Shown here piece after piece: positions 10,341 through 22,084 of a DNA stretch of 64,000 bases; position 1 is the stretch's first letter, and each line of letters starts with the position of its first letter. A program made the position numbers and the translations under genes. The DNA lies in assembly GCA_017654935.2 (NCBI GenBank), contig CM065697.1, positions 47,393,263 through 47,457,262 of the forward strand, in the 5' to 3' direction. Below the pieces are notes generated by a model. It had not been told where the DNA came from and did no database searches. It saw nothing but the letters and a program-made list of their open reading frames with translations. The stretch is from Phymorhynchus buccinoides. Lineage: Eukaryota > Mollusca > Gastropoda > Neogastropoda > Raphitomidae.

Positions 10341-11077
10341 CATCTCTGAATGAACACATTTAGGCCCTTTCAGCGGGAATGAGCGTGCTGATCTTATCAT
10401 TTAGAATTTCTTGTGAGCGTTTTGTCCATCTCTGAATGAGCGTGCTGATCTTATCATTTAGTGCCCTTTCTTGTGAGCGTTTTGTCCATCTCTGAGAGCG
10501 TGCTGATCTTATCATTTAGAAAGCCCTTTCTTGTGAGCGTTTTGTATCTCTGAATGAGCGAATGTGATCTTATCATTTAGAACGCCATTTCTTGTGAGCG
10601 TTTTGTGCTAGAATGAGCGTGCTGATCTTAATGGTCCATCTCTGAATCGTGCTTATTTGAGCGTTTTGTCCATGATATCTCTGAATGAGCGTGCTGATCT
10701 TATTTAGAACGCCCTTGTGAGCGTTTTGTTCTCTGAATGAGCGTGCGATCTTAATTTAGAATGCCCTTTCTTGTGAGCGTTTTGTCCATCTCTGAATGAG
10801 CGTGCTGATCATTTCGCCCTTTCTTGTGAGCGTTTTGTCCATCTCTGAATGAGCGTGCTGATCTTATCATTTAGGCCATTTCTTGTGAGCGTTTTGTCCA
10901 TCTCTGAATGAGCGTGTGATCTTATCATTTAGAATGCCCTTTCTTTGAGCGTTTTGTCATCTTGAATGAGCGTGCTGATCTTATCATTTAGAACGCCCTT
11001 TCTTGTGAGCGTTTTGTCCATCTCTGAATGAGCGTGCTGATCTTATCATTTAGAACGCCCTTTCTTGTGAGCGTTTT
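10341..11077. repeat. 62-bp satellite array, block 2
   Basis: Same unit as block 1, about 12 units, many with partial deletions. It ends where the second copy of the unique spacer begins. Confidence 0.9.
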
Positions 11078-11367
11078 GTCATTTGAAATTGTGTCATTGA
11101 AGTTAACATGGTTGCTCAAAACATTACTATTTTATTTCATGATATAACTTTTTAGTCGTCAGTCATTCTTGTCTTTGAGTGCAATTTTCTCATGTGTAAT
11201 AATGCATGATAACTTCTGTAAGTGACGAAGAAACGAGGAGGAAACGTGTGGAACTTGTTATCTTTTCTTTCTTTCTTCTTTTATCTGTTCCTTATCCCTT
11301 AATATAAGGATAATCGTTGGTTTGTCACACTTTGATATCTACCTCTCAGTCACTTTTTGTAAGGATT
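11078..11367. repeat. Duplicated unique spacer (copy 2)
   Basis: The clean copy of the segment also found at 9747-10052. It leads directly into an intact MITE B. Confidence 0.9.
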
Positions 11368-11621
11368 TTAAGCTCTTATCTCTTCTAGCACCATGTATTT
11401 GTTTTAAGTTCTTGGTTGTCCGTTGCATCTCAACCGACAAGAGGGGAGTAACTATTCTTCTGAGTGTGCATGCGTTGCTTTAACGGAAAAATCACTGACA
11501 TAAGCTCTAAAAATAGACAAACACATGGCAGGGTACTTGGCAGTGAATGTCTTTGCATTGGGTGGGAGTGTAGAGTGATGTACTGGGCGAATGTGTTCGC
11601 CCGTGGTGCTAGAAGAGTTAA
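11368..11621. mobile_element. piggyBac-type MITE, family B copy 1
   Basis: TTAA at both ends, left arm CTTCTAGCACCATG and right arm GTGGTGCTAGAAGAGTTAA, with an internal GGGCGAATGTGTTCGCCC hairpin near the right end. Homologous to 33788-34057. Confidence 0.75.
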
Positions 11622-12580
<959 letters not shown>

Positions 12581-12814
12581 CATGTATTGGTAATGGCGTG
12601 TGTGTAGTGTGGAATAACACTAACAGACACACCGTGTTGTTGTGGTGTTGACTGGCTGGTTGCGTGGTGATCTTTTCCCTTGTGATACAATAGAAATGCT
12701 GCTGCTACCGAAATGGTCTATCTTGTTGCATTCGTTTCGTAATAAATTACAGAAAAAACAATGTGTCTGTGGCTTTTGCGTATGTGCTCCCCTCCCCCTC
12801 CCTATCTCTCTCTC

Positions 12815-13012
12815 TCGTGTGTGTGTGTGTGTGCGCGCGTGTGTGAGTGTGAGCGTGTGCGTGTGTGTATCTTTGTGTGCGCATGCATGTCAATGTGTGT
12901 GAGTGCGTGTGTGCGTGGCTGTGTGTGTGCGGACTCGTGTGTGTGTGTGTGTGAGAGAGCGTGTGCGTGCGTGCGTGTGTGCTCGCGGTTTTGTGCATGC
13001 GTGTGCAAAAGG
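12815..13012. repeat. (GT)n-rich tract with GCGTGC variants
   Basis: Alternating purine-pyrimidine GTGTGCGTG sequence of ~200 bp, a Z-DNA-prone composition. Open frames in it are low-complexity Cys-Val repeats. Confidence 0.9.
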
Positions 13013-13129
13013 CAAAAGTAATGTAAAGAAAAATCAAAATGAATTAATTAGGACTTTTCTGGAAGTTTAGGTAACACATGCACGGTATCGGGGAAGCGGA
13101 ATCTAATATTAAGCGTTCCAGAGATAGAC

Positions 13130-13210
13130 AGCTACGACACACAAACACAGAGAGACAGTGAGACAGACACACAAACACAGAGAGACAGTGAGACAGACAC
13201 ACAAACACAA
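13130..13210. repeat. Short minisatellite
   Basis: Unit CACACAAACACAGAGAGACA plus GTGAGACAGA repeated about 2.5 times. Confidence 0.8.
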
Positions 13211-13440
13211 TGGTTACCCTACCTAAACTTGCTACCTAAGCATTATCTTTTTTCAATCATGACTGTGTTTGGTTTAGTGTAGTATAATAGTGCTTAGTCC
13301 ACTGCATTAATACTTTCATTGGAATATTTGTTTTATTTTTCTCACTTTGTGTGTTTGTGTGCGTGCGTATGTGTGTGCGCGTGTGTGATCTCTTCGTAAT
13401 TATATTTTGGAAATGTTGATGTTGATCATAATCACCTCCC

Positions 13441-14520
13441 TCCCCCAGTTTTTTTTAAGACAGTGGGACGATCCTGAAGGTATTGCAATACCAGGAACAG
13501 GCACATGTGGGACATTAATAGATATAAAGACGGTGGGGCGATCCTGGAGGTACTGCAATACCAGGAAAGGCACAGGCACATGTGGGACATCCTAATACTG
13601 CAATATAAAGATGCGGACATTAATAGATATAAAGACGGTGGGGCGATCCTGAAGGTACTGCAATACCAGGAACAGGCACATGCGGGACATTAATAGATAT
13701 AAAGACGGTGGGGCGATCCTGAAGGTACTGCAATACCAGGAACAGGCACATGCGGGACATTAATAGATATAAAGACGGTGGGGCGATCCTGAAGGTATTG
13801 CAATACCAGGAACAGGCACATGCGGGACATTCATAGATATAAAGACGGTGGGACGATCCTGAAGGTATTGCAATACCAGGAACAGGCACATGTGGGACAT
13901 TCATAGATATAAAGACGGTGGGACGATCCTGAAGGTATTGCAATACCAGGAACAGGCACATGTGGGACATTCAATAGATATAAAGACAGTGGGACGATCC
14001 TGGAGGTACTGCAATACCAGGAACAGGCACATGCGGGACATTCATAGATATAAAGACGGTGGGGCGATCCTGGAGGTACTGCAATACCAGGAACAGGCAC
14101 ATGCGGGACATTCATAGATATAAAGACGGTGGGACGATCCTGAAGGTACTGCAATACCAGGAACAGGCACATACGGGACATTAATAGATATAAAGACGGT
14201 GGGGCGATCCTGAAGGTACTGCAATACCAGGAACAGGCACATGCGGGACATTAATAGATATAAAGACGGTGGGGCGATCCTGAAGGTATTGCAATACCAG
14301 GAACAGGCACATGCGGGACATTCATAGATATAAAGATGGTGGGACGATCCTGGAGGTACTGCAATACCAGGAACAGGCACATACGGGACATTAATAGATA
14401 TAAAGATGGTGGGGCGATCCTGAAGGTACTGCAATACCAGGAACAGGCACATACGGGACATTAATAGATATAAAGATAAAGATGGTGGGGCGATCCTGAA
14501 GGTACTGCAATACCAGGAAA
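13441..14520. repeat. 69-bp satellite array derived from a SINE
   Basis: About 15 units of 69 bp containing GGGACATTAATAGATATAAA, GACGGTGGGGCGATCCTGAA and GGTACTGCAATACCAGGAAC. The unit matches the middle of the SINE at 14592-14780 with a ~13-bp deletion. The period is 23 codons, so long artificial reading frames (up to 165 codons) stay open on both strands and should not be called genes. Confidence 0.95.
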
Positions 14521-14591
14521 GTCCCGAGTTTTTAATCAATAAAGATTCATGCAGAAACCAACTGTAATTCTAAACAGTGAATTAATCAAAA

Positions 14592-14780
14592 ATGGTGTTT
14601 TACGTCCTCTCGGTCTGGAAAGACACATATAGGACATTTGTAGATACAAAGATGGTGGGAACAATACTGGAAGCAATGCCCGGAGGCAGTGCAACACCAG
14701 TAAAGTCCCACGCAGTAACCACACCTCGGTTAAACGGCCTCATCGGCTATATGGTACCGCCACGTATGTATGTATTGTTT
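14592..14780 (+). mobile_element. SINE-like element, copy 1 (satellite parent)
   Basis: Contains TTTTACGTCCTCTCGGTCTG, AGGACATTTGTAGATACAAA and CCTCGGTTAAACGGCCTCAT. A second copy at 20288-20530 is flanked by a 17-bp target duplication, which indicates retrotransposition. No A/B box was recognised, so the promoter origin is unknown. Confidence 0.75.
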
Positions 14781-15489
14781 CGATGAACATAAGAAATGCT
14801 ATAAATGAAGTGAACATACGAATTTTCGAGATCATTAGATCTATTTAGTTTATGAAATTAAACAATGAACAGAAATTAAGAACATTTGTCTGCTAAAACG
14901 TGACTTTGAATGGAGTCAACTATAGGCCTACATACGACAAGAAATGACATTATATACGTCCCCGAAAGTGAAAGTAGGCCTACAATCCCAATATAGATCT
15001 AGTTGAAGTTTACACAAAGGAAGTATGATCGCATGATGCCAATGTCATAGTCAATGCCCCGCTGTCGGACGTATGAATTATGTGCACAAGAGCCAAAATG
15101 TAGGCCTATTTGTTATTGATTTCCGCTGAAAACCCTGTTTGCATTCATTTCAGTTTTTGGTAAAAGGTTCGATTCTACAAGCAAAAGCTTTGCGAACCTA
15201 CAAGAAACGACCAAATGTCCTCAAAGCAAATCGAACTAATTTTAATTGCTTTGGGACAGAACATGACCCAATCCATTTTTTGACGTCAGTGGACTTTTAC
15301 ATCAGAAGTTCTCATCTTATTATGGAGTCAGAAAGCTAGGAGACTGCATGCAGACTTTAGCTTCAAAACTACCACACACAAGAACAACAACTACCAGTTC
15401 AAATTAAAACTAATAAGTACGACTGTGGCTTTAGAAGACTTGGGGATTAAAAAGATAAAGCCACAAGGTAGGTCGGAAACCTGTTGTCT
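14781..15489. other. Intergenic, no gene seen
   Basis: AT-rich unique sequence. A 66-codon open frame (15139-15339) has no recognisable domain. Confidence 0.4.
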
Positions 15490-15493
15490 TTAA

Positions 15494-16015
15494 AGGGGCA
15501 CCTGACGGATGTGTTTTTATAAGAAACACGTCCACATCACCAGGAAAACACCCCTTACAGAGATCACAACACTCACTTTGCCGTCAAATCGGCGATTCCT
15601 CTTGTCGGAGGTGCTGGAAGTCAAATTCTTTCACCCAAAGAGAAGGCATTTGCCGTCTCTTTTCTAATGGCCGCCTGCGTTTAGACCAAATCGCCGGGTT
15701 TGCGCAATACAAGCCTTTTTATTTTTTATTTTTTAAAATGTTATTAGTTTCACTCACAACAAAGGAATTAGCTCCTTTTTGTTTTTGCTTCACTACAAAA
15801 AAAGAAAACGCTTCAACCACAATGAGTGACCTCCACCCACCCCATCCACTGAAAATGGCTTCACTCTCTGGCATCTCCGCCAAGGAGGAATCGCCGTTTT
15901 GACGGTTTAATTTCTAAGAAACCAGAGCAAAGTGAGTGTTCCGATCCTTGAAAAGGCTGTCTTTCTGATGATCTCGACGTGTTTCTTGCAAAAACTCATC
16001 CATCAGGGTCCACCT
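15494..16015. mobile_element. Long-TIR MITE with TTAA target (Kolobok-like), copy 1
   Basis: TTAA flanks both ends (15490-15493 and 16016-16019). The left arm starts AGGGGCACCTGACGGATG and the right arm inverts it (CATCAGGGTCCACCT). The terminal repeats continue for ~100 bp through AAGAAACACGT and ACACTCACTTTG. TTAA target plus an AGG terminus suits Kolobok, though piggyBac cannot be excluded. Confidence 0.7.
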
Positions 16016-16260
16016 TTAAACTACAATAATAGGCCTAAATATACATTAGGTCCTACGCTGTGTTATGCTGAAAAACGATTTGAAACGATCTTTTTCTTCT
16101 TCCATTAAGATCTTCACTACCAGAAGCCTGATACTATCCTTTAATCAACTATTTGATTTTGAAAAACCCCAAACCATTTTTGTACTAATCGTGTTTGTAT
16201 ATCCTCACGTATGCGCTTTGCCCCACAATCCCCTATTTGTTCTGGTTGTAAGACACTTTC

Positions 16261-17642
16261 TATGGGGCTCAAAAATGATAAAATACCAGTTAACTACTTA
16301 AATGGCTTTAATATACCAGTTAAGTAGTTAAGTGGTCTTTCTTATTCCAGTTAACTAGTTAACTGATATAATCAATTTCCACTTCCGGTAAAAGAAAAGT
16401 CAGTTAACTGTAAAGTGGCATAGTATCAAGAAAACCAACTAGTTAACTTTTTTTTGTAACACAAAATCCCATTGGATAGTGCAGATCAGCAATCGTTTCC
16501 CAGAAATTGCTCCAAATACGTTATAGTAAATGAAATAAGCCCCAAATAGCATCAATAAGTATATATTTATTATTGCCCGTGAACAGCAAAACGATCATCA
16601 GCCATATTGGCAGTGCAGAAAAGTCAGGGTGTTAGGGGTCGATAGCACTTAACGCGGGAATCGTTAAAGGTGGACCCTGACGGATGAGGTTTTGCAAGAA
16701 ACACGTCAAGATCACCAGAAAGACAGCCTTTTCAAGTCAAGGATCGGAACACTCACTTTGCTCTGGTTTCCTAGAAATCAAACCGTCAAAACGACGATTC
16801 CTCCTTGGCGGAGAGAGTTGCCATTTTGGATGGGGTGGGTGGAGGACACTCATTGTGGTTGAAGCGTTTTCTTTTTTTTGTAGCGCAGTAAAAAAAAAAA
16901 ATGGAGCTATTTCCTTTGTTGTGAGTGAAACTCCTTTAGATAAACTGCATAAAATTGAAAAAAAAGAAAAAAAAGGCTTTTATTGCGAACATTTCGTGCA
17001 AACAATTTGGCAGCCATTAGAAAAGAGATGGCAAACGCCTTCTCTTTGGGTGAAATAATTTGACTTCCAGCACCTCCGCCAAGGAGGAATCGCCGATTTG
17101 ACGGTTTGATTTCCAGGAAACCAGAGCAAAGTGAGTGTTGCAGTATCTGTAAAGAGTGTTTTCCTGGTGATCTCGAAACGGAAAAAACACTTAACAGTTA
17201 ATTAAGTGACATTTCGATTTCCGCTTCCTGTAAAACAAAGTCAGTTAATTACTTAATTGATATATTAAGCATAGTTAACTGGGTCGAGTTTCTCTAGATA
17301 ACGGTCGCCGCGCGAATAACGCTTACGCCAAACGGGGCCTAAGAAACACTTTAGAAAACGTTTTAGGAAGAATATTAAAGGCTCTTGTCTGATTGGTCAA
17401 TTTTTTTAAATTATTTTAGCCAAACTTTAATGGACCAATCAACAACAAGAAATGTATTCACCCCATGCTAGTCACGTGATAGTTCGCGAAAAGATACCTT
17501 GTGAGTAGCCACAAAACGTTTTTGGCAAACGTCGGCGAAAGTGGTGTTTCTTAGTACCGTTTTTGCCGATTTGCGCTCACGCTACGTAACGTTAGCCCTT
17601 GTGAAACGAACCCCTGGTATTTTATCATTTTTGAGCCCCATA
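16261..17642. mobile_element. Composite inverted element
   Basis: Begins TATGGGGCTCAAAAATGATA and ends with its exact inverse, TATCATTTTTGAGCCCCATA, 1.35 kb away. Inside each end are several AGTTAACT / GTTAACTAG palindromic boxes (16285-16465 and 17186-17285). A TTAA-flanked MITE (16668-17170) is inserted inside. No transposase is recognisable. Confidence 0.65.
16668..17170. mobile_element. Long-TIR MITE with TTAA target, copy 2 (right end truncated)
   Basis: Starts AGGTGGACCCTGACGGATGA after TTAA and is closely related to 15494-16015 in inverted orientation. The far end stops in GGTGATCTCGAAACGG without the terminal box. Confidence 0.7.
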
Positions 17643-17815
17643 ACTTTCGTTTTTATGCAGTGACTGGAATCTGCCCTTTACTTGCTTCGCGTCATTATTA
17701 TGTTGATGCTTCTCTGTCTTGTTGAGAGTTCGCCCATCTATGACTTGAAAGAGGATTGTCTTTATATTGTTTTGGAGTTTTGCTAATTGAGTCACCTTCT
17801 TCTCATTCAGATGGA

Positions 17816-18279
17816 ATGAGGTTTGGAATGCTGAGGGAAACATAACTCATGAGTTTGTAGAAAGCACTAGAGATGCATTGCTAATCAAGAAAGTAACACA
17901 CGCAACAAGACATAGGGTAAATCAAAGACCGACAATGGACGATTTAATATTTGTTAATGAAGATAGTCTTATATCAGATATAACACATAGGGACCCTTTA
18001 GGTAAAAGTGACCATGATGTTCTATTATTTGACCTGTATGTGCCTAGAGTTAAAATAGCAACAAAAAGAAAGTATAAGTATGAATTAAATAAGGGTAATT
18101 ATTCAGCAATGAGAGAAGATATAAGTAAGTTTGATCATTCAACTTTGGATGAACTGAATGTTGATGATAGTTGGGTTGTCATCCGCGATCTTATTAAAGT
18201 TAATATGGAGAATCATATACCTACAGTGCCACCTAACACTGGGAATTCAAAGTCATCTTGGGTAAATAAAAAAGGTTAA
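17816..18279 (+). pseudogene. LINE endonuclease C-terminal region
   Basis: The frame reads NEVWNAEGNITHEFVE, then RPTMDDLIFVNEDSL and DPLGKSDHDVLLFDL. The last motif matches the S-D-H active-site region of AP-endonuclease-like LINE nucleases, which nick target DNA. The N-terminal part of the nuclease is missing. The frame stops at 18277-18279 after an A-run (GTAAATAAAAAAGG), and the protein continues in the next frame from about 18284 (KHKQIQTYSKFLQ), which points to a one-base frameshift in the A-run. Confidence 0.85.
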
Positions 18280-18283
18280 AAAG

Positions 18284-19867
18284 AAACATAAGCAAATTCA
18301 AACATATTCAAAATTTCTGCAAACTATAGAAGGTCAAGCTTATATAGCATCCAGACAAAATGAAAAAATTACGGGGCCGGCCTATAAAAAATATAGAAAA
18401 TCAATAAATAAATTGAATAAATCAATTAAAAAATCAAGGAAAACCTATGAAAAGAATGTCGCAAATAATTGTAAAACAAATCCAAAGGCATTTTGGAGAT
18501 ATGTTAATGAAAGGTCAAAAACCAATGTCGGAGTTAGTGCTCTTAAAAAAGATAATGGTGAGTACGCTGTAACTGACGAGGATAAAGCTAAAACATTAAA
18601 TAATTTCTTTGCTAGTGTGTTTACGGATGAGGATGTTATAAATCCACCACTATTGTCAGATTGTGTTAATTCAGGCGGTGTTTCAATTTCAGATATAAGA
18701 GTTACTCCCCAAGCGGTTGAGAAAAAATCAAAGGAACTGGATGCCTCAAAAGCACAAGGCCCCGATGGTATTCCTCCTAGAGTACTAAAGGAACTGTCAA
18801 GCGAATTATCTATTCCTCTAACATTATTATTTAATAAATCCCTAGAATCTGGAGTAATTCCTACTGGTTGGAAAAAAGCTTATGTTACAGCCATTTTTAA
18901 GAAGGGCTCCAGGTCTGAGCCAGGTAATTATAGACCGGTAAGCTTAACATGTATTTTATGTAAAGTTTTAGAATCTTTTATTAGAAATGCAATTATAGCC
19001 CATATGAATGATAATAAATTATATGCCACATTTCAACATGGATTTAGACTCAAAAGATCTTGCATGACTCAGCTTATGGAGGTTATGGAGGAAATTACTG
19101 ACTTATTAGATGATGGTTATCCAATAGACATTATTTATTTAGATTTCAGAAAAGCTTTTGACAGTGTTCCACATAATAGACTCCTAATGAAAATCAGATC
19201 TTATGGGATTGTTGGGAATATACATGGCTGGATAAAAGATTTCTTAACTGACAGGTCTCAAAAGGTTCGAGTTGGTGAGAAATACTCATCAGACGCTAAA
19301 GTACTGAGTGGAATCCCTCAGGGGAGCATACTAGGACCTCTTTTATTTATTATTTTTATTAATGACTTGCCAGAGTGTGTGGAATCATCATGCAAAATAT
19401 TTGCTGATGATACAAAGATTTTCAATAAGTCAGTTAATAGTTATTTACTTCAAAGGGATTTAACTAATCTACAAGAATGGAGTGATAAATGGAATCTGTA
19501 TTTTAATACTGATAAATGTAAGGTTATGCATGCTGGAAATAATAATCCCCATATTGAATATACCATGACCAAGAACAATGTATCATACTCTGTGACAAGA
19601 TGTGAAGATGAAAAGGACATTGGAGTGACTTTTGACAAAGATTTTTCTTTTGACACACACATTCAAAATTGTATTAATAAGGCTAATAAAATGATTGGTT
19701 TAATCAAAAGAACATTTATAAGTATGAACTGTGATATTTTGAATAAATTATATAAAGCATTAGTAAGGCCACATTTAGAGTATGGCAATATTATTTGGTT
19801 CCCAAGATTTAAGTACCAGTCAAAATCAATAGAAAAAGTTCAACGCAGAGCTACCGTAAACTTGTAA
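18284..19867 (+). pseudogene. LINE reverse transcriptase
   Basis: A 484-codon frame from the Met at 18413, with coding continuing upstream to 18284. Visible motifs: KGSRSEPGNYRPVSL, the catalytic IIYLDFRKAFDSVPH, SGIPQGSILGPLLF (about residue 300) and FADDTKIF (about residue 330), the classic CR1/L2/jockey-type RT set. It then has the thumb-like LEYGNIIWFP and IEKVQRRAT. It ends at a premature TAA after RRATVNL where relatives continue RRATK-V, so a frameshift lies near 19855. The catalytic Asp pair is intact, but the element cannot move because of truncation and frameshifts. Confidence 0.9.
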
Positions 19868-19923
19868 AGCAGTGTAAAAATATGTCTTATGAAAATAGAC
19901 TTTTGTATCACAATTTGTTTTCA

Positions 19924-20145
19924 TTAACCCTTTCACAGCCAAAGTCGCATTTTAGCACCATAGTGATTTAACACCTAGGTCACTATCCAAACTTCCCTAT
20001 TGTCTTAGTTTGGTGAAGTAAGGATAGACCTTATTTTATATATGCCACATAAGAATCCCCAATACTACAGATGGATTTTGTTCTCTACCCAGGTAAATTT
20101 AATATAATTTTTTGGCTGAAATATGGCTGGCGGTGGAAGGGTTAA
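19924..20145 (-). mobile_element. piggyBac-type MITE family A inside the LINE
   Basis: TTAACCCTTTCACAGCCA to TGGCGGTGGAAGGGTTAA. It splits the LINE coding sequence after LYHNLFSL; the LINE resumes with GRRIRGDLIETYKLFNG. Confidence 0.85.
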
Positions 20146-20287
20146 AGGGAAGAAGAATTAGGGGGGATCTGATTGAAACTTACAAATTATTCAATGGCCA
20201 TATTGATTTGTCATGGGATAAATTTTTTGAATCACCACAGTATAATCTGACAAGAAATTCTGATGGGAAGATATTTATCAAAAGGTG

Positions 20288-20530
20288 GCGAAAATGGAGT
20301 TCAAAAGGTGGCGAAAATGGAGTTTTATGTCCTCTTGGTCTGAATCAGACACATATGGGACATTTGTAAATACAAATATGGTGGGAACAATACTGGAGGC
20401 AATGCCCGGAGGCATTACGAAACCAGTAAAGTCCCGATTAAAAAAAAAAAAAATACAGATAGGTGTAGCGGTAACCACGCCTCGGTTAAACCTCATCGGC
20501 TATGTCACCGCCACAAGTTAGTATATATAA
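20288..20530 (+). mobile_element. SINE-like element, copy 2, with 17-bp target duplication
   Basis: ATATTTATCAAAAGGTG is repeated at 20271-20287 and 20531-20547. The insert includes CGAAAATGGAGTTTTATGTC, GTGGGAACAATACTGGAGGC and CGCCTCGGTTAAACCTCATC, the same family as 14592-14780. It inserted into the LINE, so it is younger than that LINE copy. Confidence 0.85.
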
Positions 20531-20879
20531 ATATTTATCAAAAGGTGTAATACTAATAATATTATTACAAAAAAATGTTTTCAGTAACAGAGTTGCTAAC
20601 ATGTGGAATGAATTTCCTTTTGAGTTAAAATGTGCACCAAATACTAACATCTTCAAAAATCGTCTTAGTATAGTATAGTATAGTATAGTCTTGATGAATT
20701 TCCAAAATAATACCTGCCAAAGTTAAAACGATGGGACTCCTAAAAAGCCTCACGGCTTGTTCTGTCCCTAATTACTACTACTACTATTTACACCCCCCTC
20801 CCCTTGTTTGGCAGGTCATCGTCAGGTCATGACGGCCAGACTAAACGAGGTCATTAGTGATCTATGACAGCATGGAAAG

Positions 20880-21569
20880 GACCAAGCTTCTGGGCTCCCA
20901 TTTCGCTAAATTTGACGATTGTTTAGTTTGTCATGTTGATATAGTAACCCATCAGCAAACGGTAACGGCCGTGGAACGTTAAACTCAATTAGTTTTTAGC
21001 CCATCCTACGTAGTTTCCAAATTCGTGCATGCGTGTGTCTCACGTTGTTGGATTTGCGCGTAGACATCACGTGACCCGTATTGGACCGGAAAGGAGAAAG
21101 TAGTGGACCCATTTACGGAAAATGAATGCTGTCTTGTGGCAAACGTGTGTGTCTCCTCTGCGTTCAGAAAGAAACACGAAGGGCTTTTAATGAAGTCTTT
21201 GTGTATTAGAAATAAACCGTACTTCAGAGAGCCGTTTGAATTGTTTGGAATTAATTTCATATCCCTTAGGCCCTCATCGTTCTGAAGTCTGCTTCCCCCT
21301 CAGTCCGACATGTCACGTTTCTAGTCCTGGCTCACGACGGAGCCAAATTTCGGGGGTTTGTTGAACTTCTTTTTGTTTTCAGCTTTAGCCAGGAAATAGG
21401 GGGAATACATCTCGAAGAGTTTGATTGAAAACAACAACGTGACAGCTTGCTGATTTCAAGATTTTTGATGTGGTTTCGAGAGGTCATGGCCAAACCTTTG
21501 TGAACGGCAGCTTCTGTGTCGGTGAATGACGGGGATGTTTATTTCTTCAAAACCGTCAGTTCTTTAGAG
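20880..21569 (+). promoter_or_regulatory. Candidate promoter and 5' UTR exon (possibly HIPK)
   Basis: A repeat-poor, relatively CpG-rich stretch. Visible motifs are TCACGTGAC (USF/MITF-type E-box, about 21068) and CCGGAAAGG (ETS-type, about 21087). A plausible noncoding exon ends TCTTTAGAG followed by GTATGTGT at 21570. It lies 4.5 kb upstream of the first recognised HIPK coding exon on the same strand. The motifs are short and could be chance. Confidence 0.25.
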
Positions 21570-22084
21570 GTATGTGTATTTTTCTGTTCTTTCTAGGTTA
21601 AGTAACCTTTAGCTATCATTTTTCTTGATTGTTACAAGAAAACATGACATTTTTGTCGTTTTTTCTTTTTTTGTCCATGGGGAGATCGAGACTGAGAGAA
21701 AGACTCGTACAAAAAAAAAAAGTTGCATGGGCTTGCCGTCTGGACGAGTTGCTGGGATGAAACAAGCACAGACAAATTCTAGCAAAAGGGCAAGTTGTTT
21801 ACAGAGATTTCACGTTTATTACTAGTTTCTATGCATTGAAATAAACGGGTTAGCCTGTACAGGTCTGAAAGATATTGCGACTGATCGAGATTGGTCATTG
21901 GGCTATCGATTTGCGGGGGCTGTGGCAGTGTGTGCCTAGTTGCAGTAGATCTAGTTGAGAAGGATACCGAGTAAACATTCAATGATTGATGATGGATGGC
22001 TTTGGAAATGGGTGCGATGGTTGGTCACCCAGGTGATCATACTACATTTGTTAAATGCTAGGCCTACACTTGGCTCATTTGAAC
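21570..22084. other. Unique flank, no gene seen
   Basis: No recognised repeat or coding segment. It ends at the 5' break of the second LINE. Confidence 0.4.

Larger units (their letters stand above)
17810..20790 (+). mobile_element. Non-LTR retrotransposon (CR1/jockey-like), 5'-truncated and interrupted
   Basis: In order: endonuclease C-terminus, reverse transcriptase, thumb region and 3' UTR. It lacks its 5' part, carries frameshifts near 18279 and 19855, and is interrupted by a piggyBac-type MITE (19924-20145) and a SINE (20288-20530). The 3' end keeps the coding remnant FKNRL and a GGGAC-AAGCC...GGCTT-GTCCC double stem at 20733-20768, also seen in the LINE at 22085. Confidence 0.9.

Noticed and set aside
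13620..14539. Repeat protein of 116-165 codons on the minus strand
   Set aside because: Product of a satellite whose 69-bp period is divisible by three; frames are open on both strands.
16684..17058. 124-codon frame
   Set aside because: Lies inside a non-coding long-TIR MITE and has no recognisable domain.
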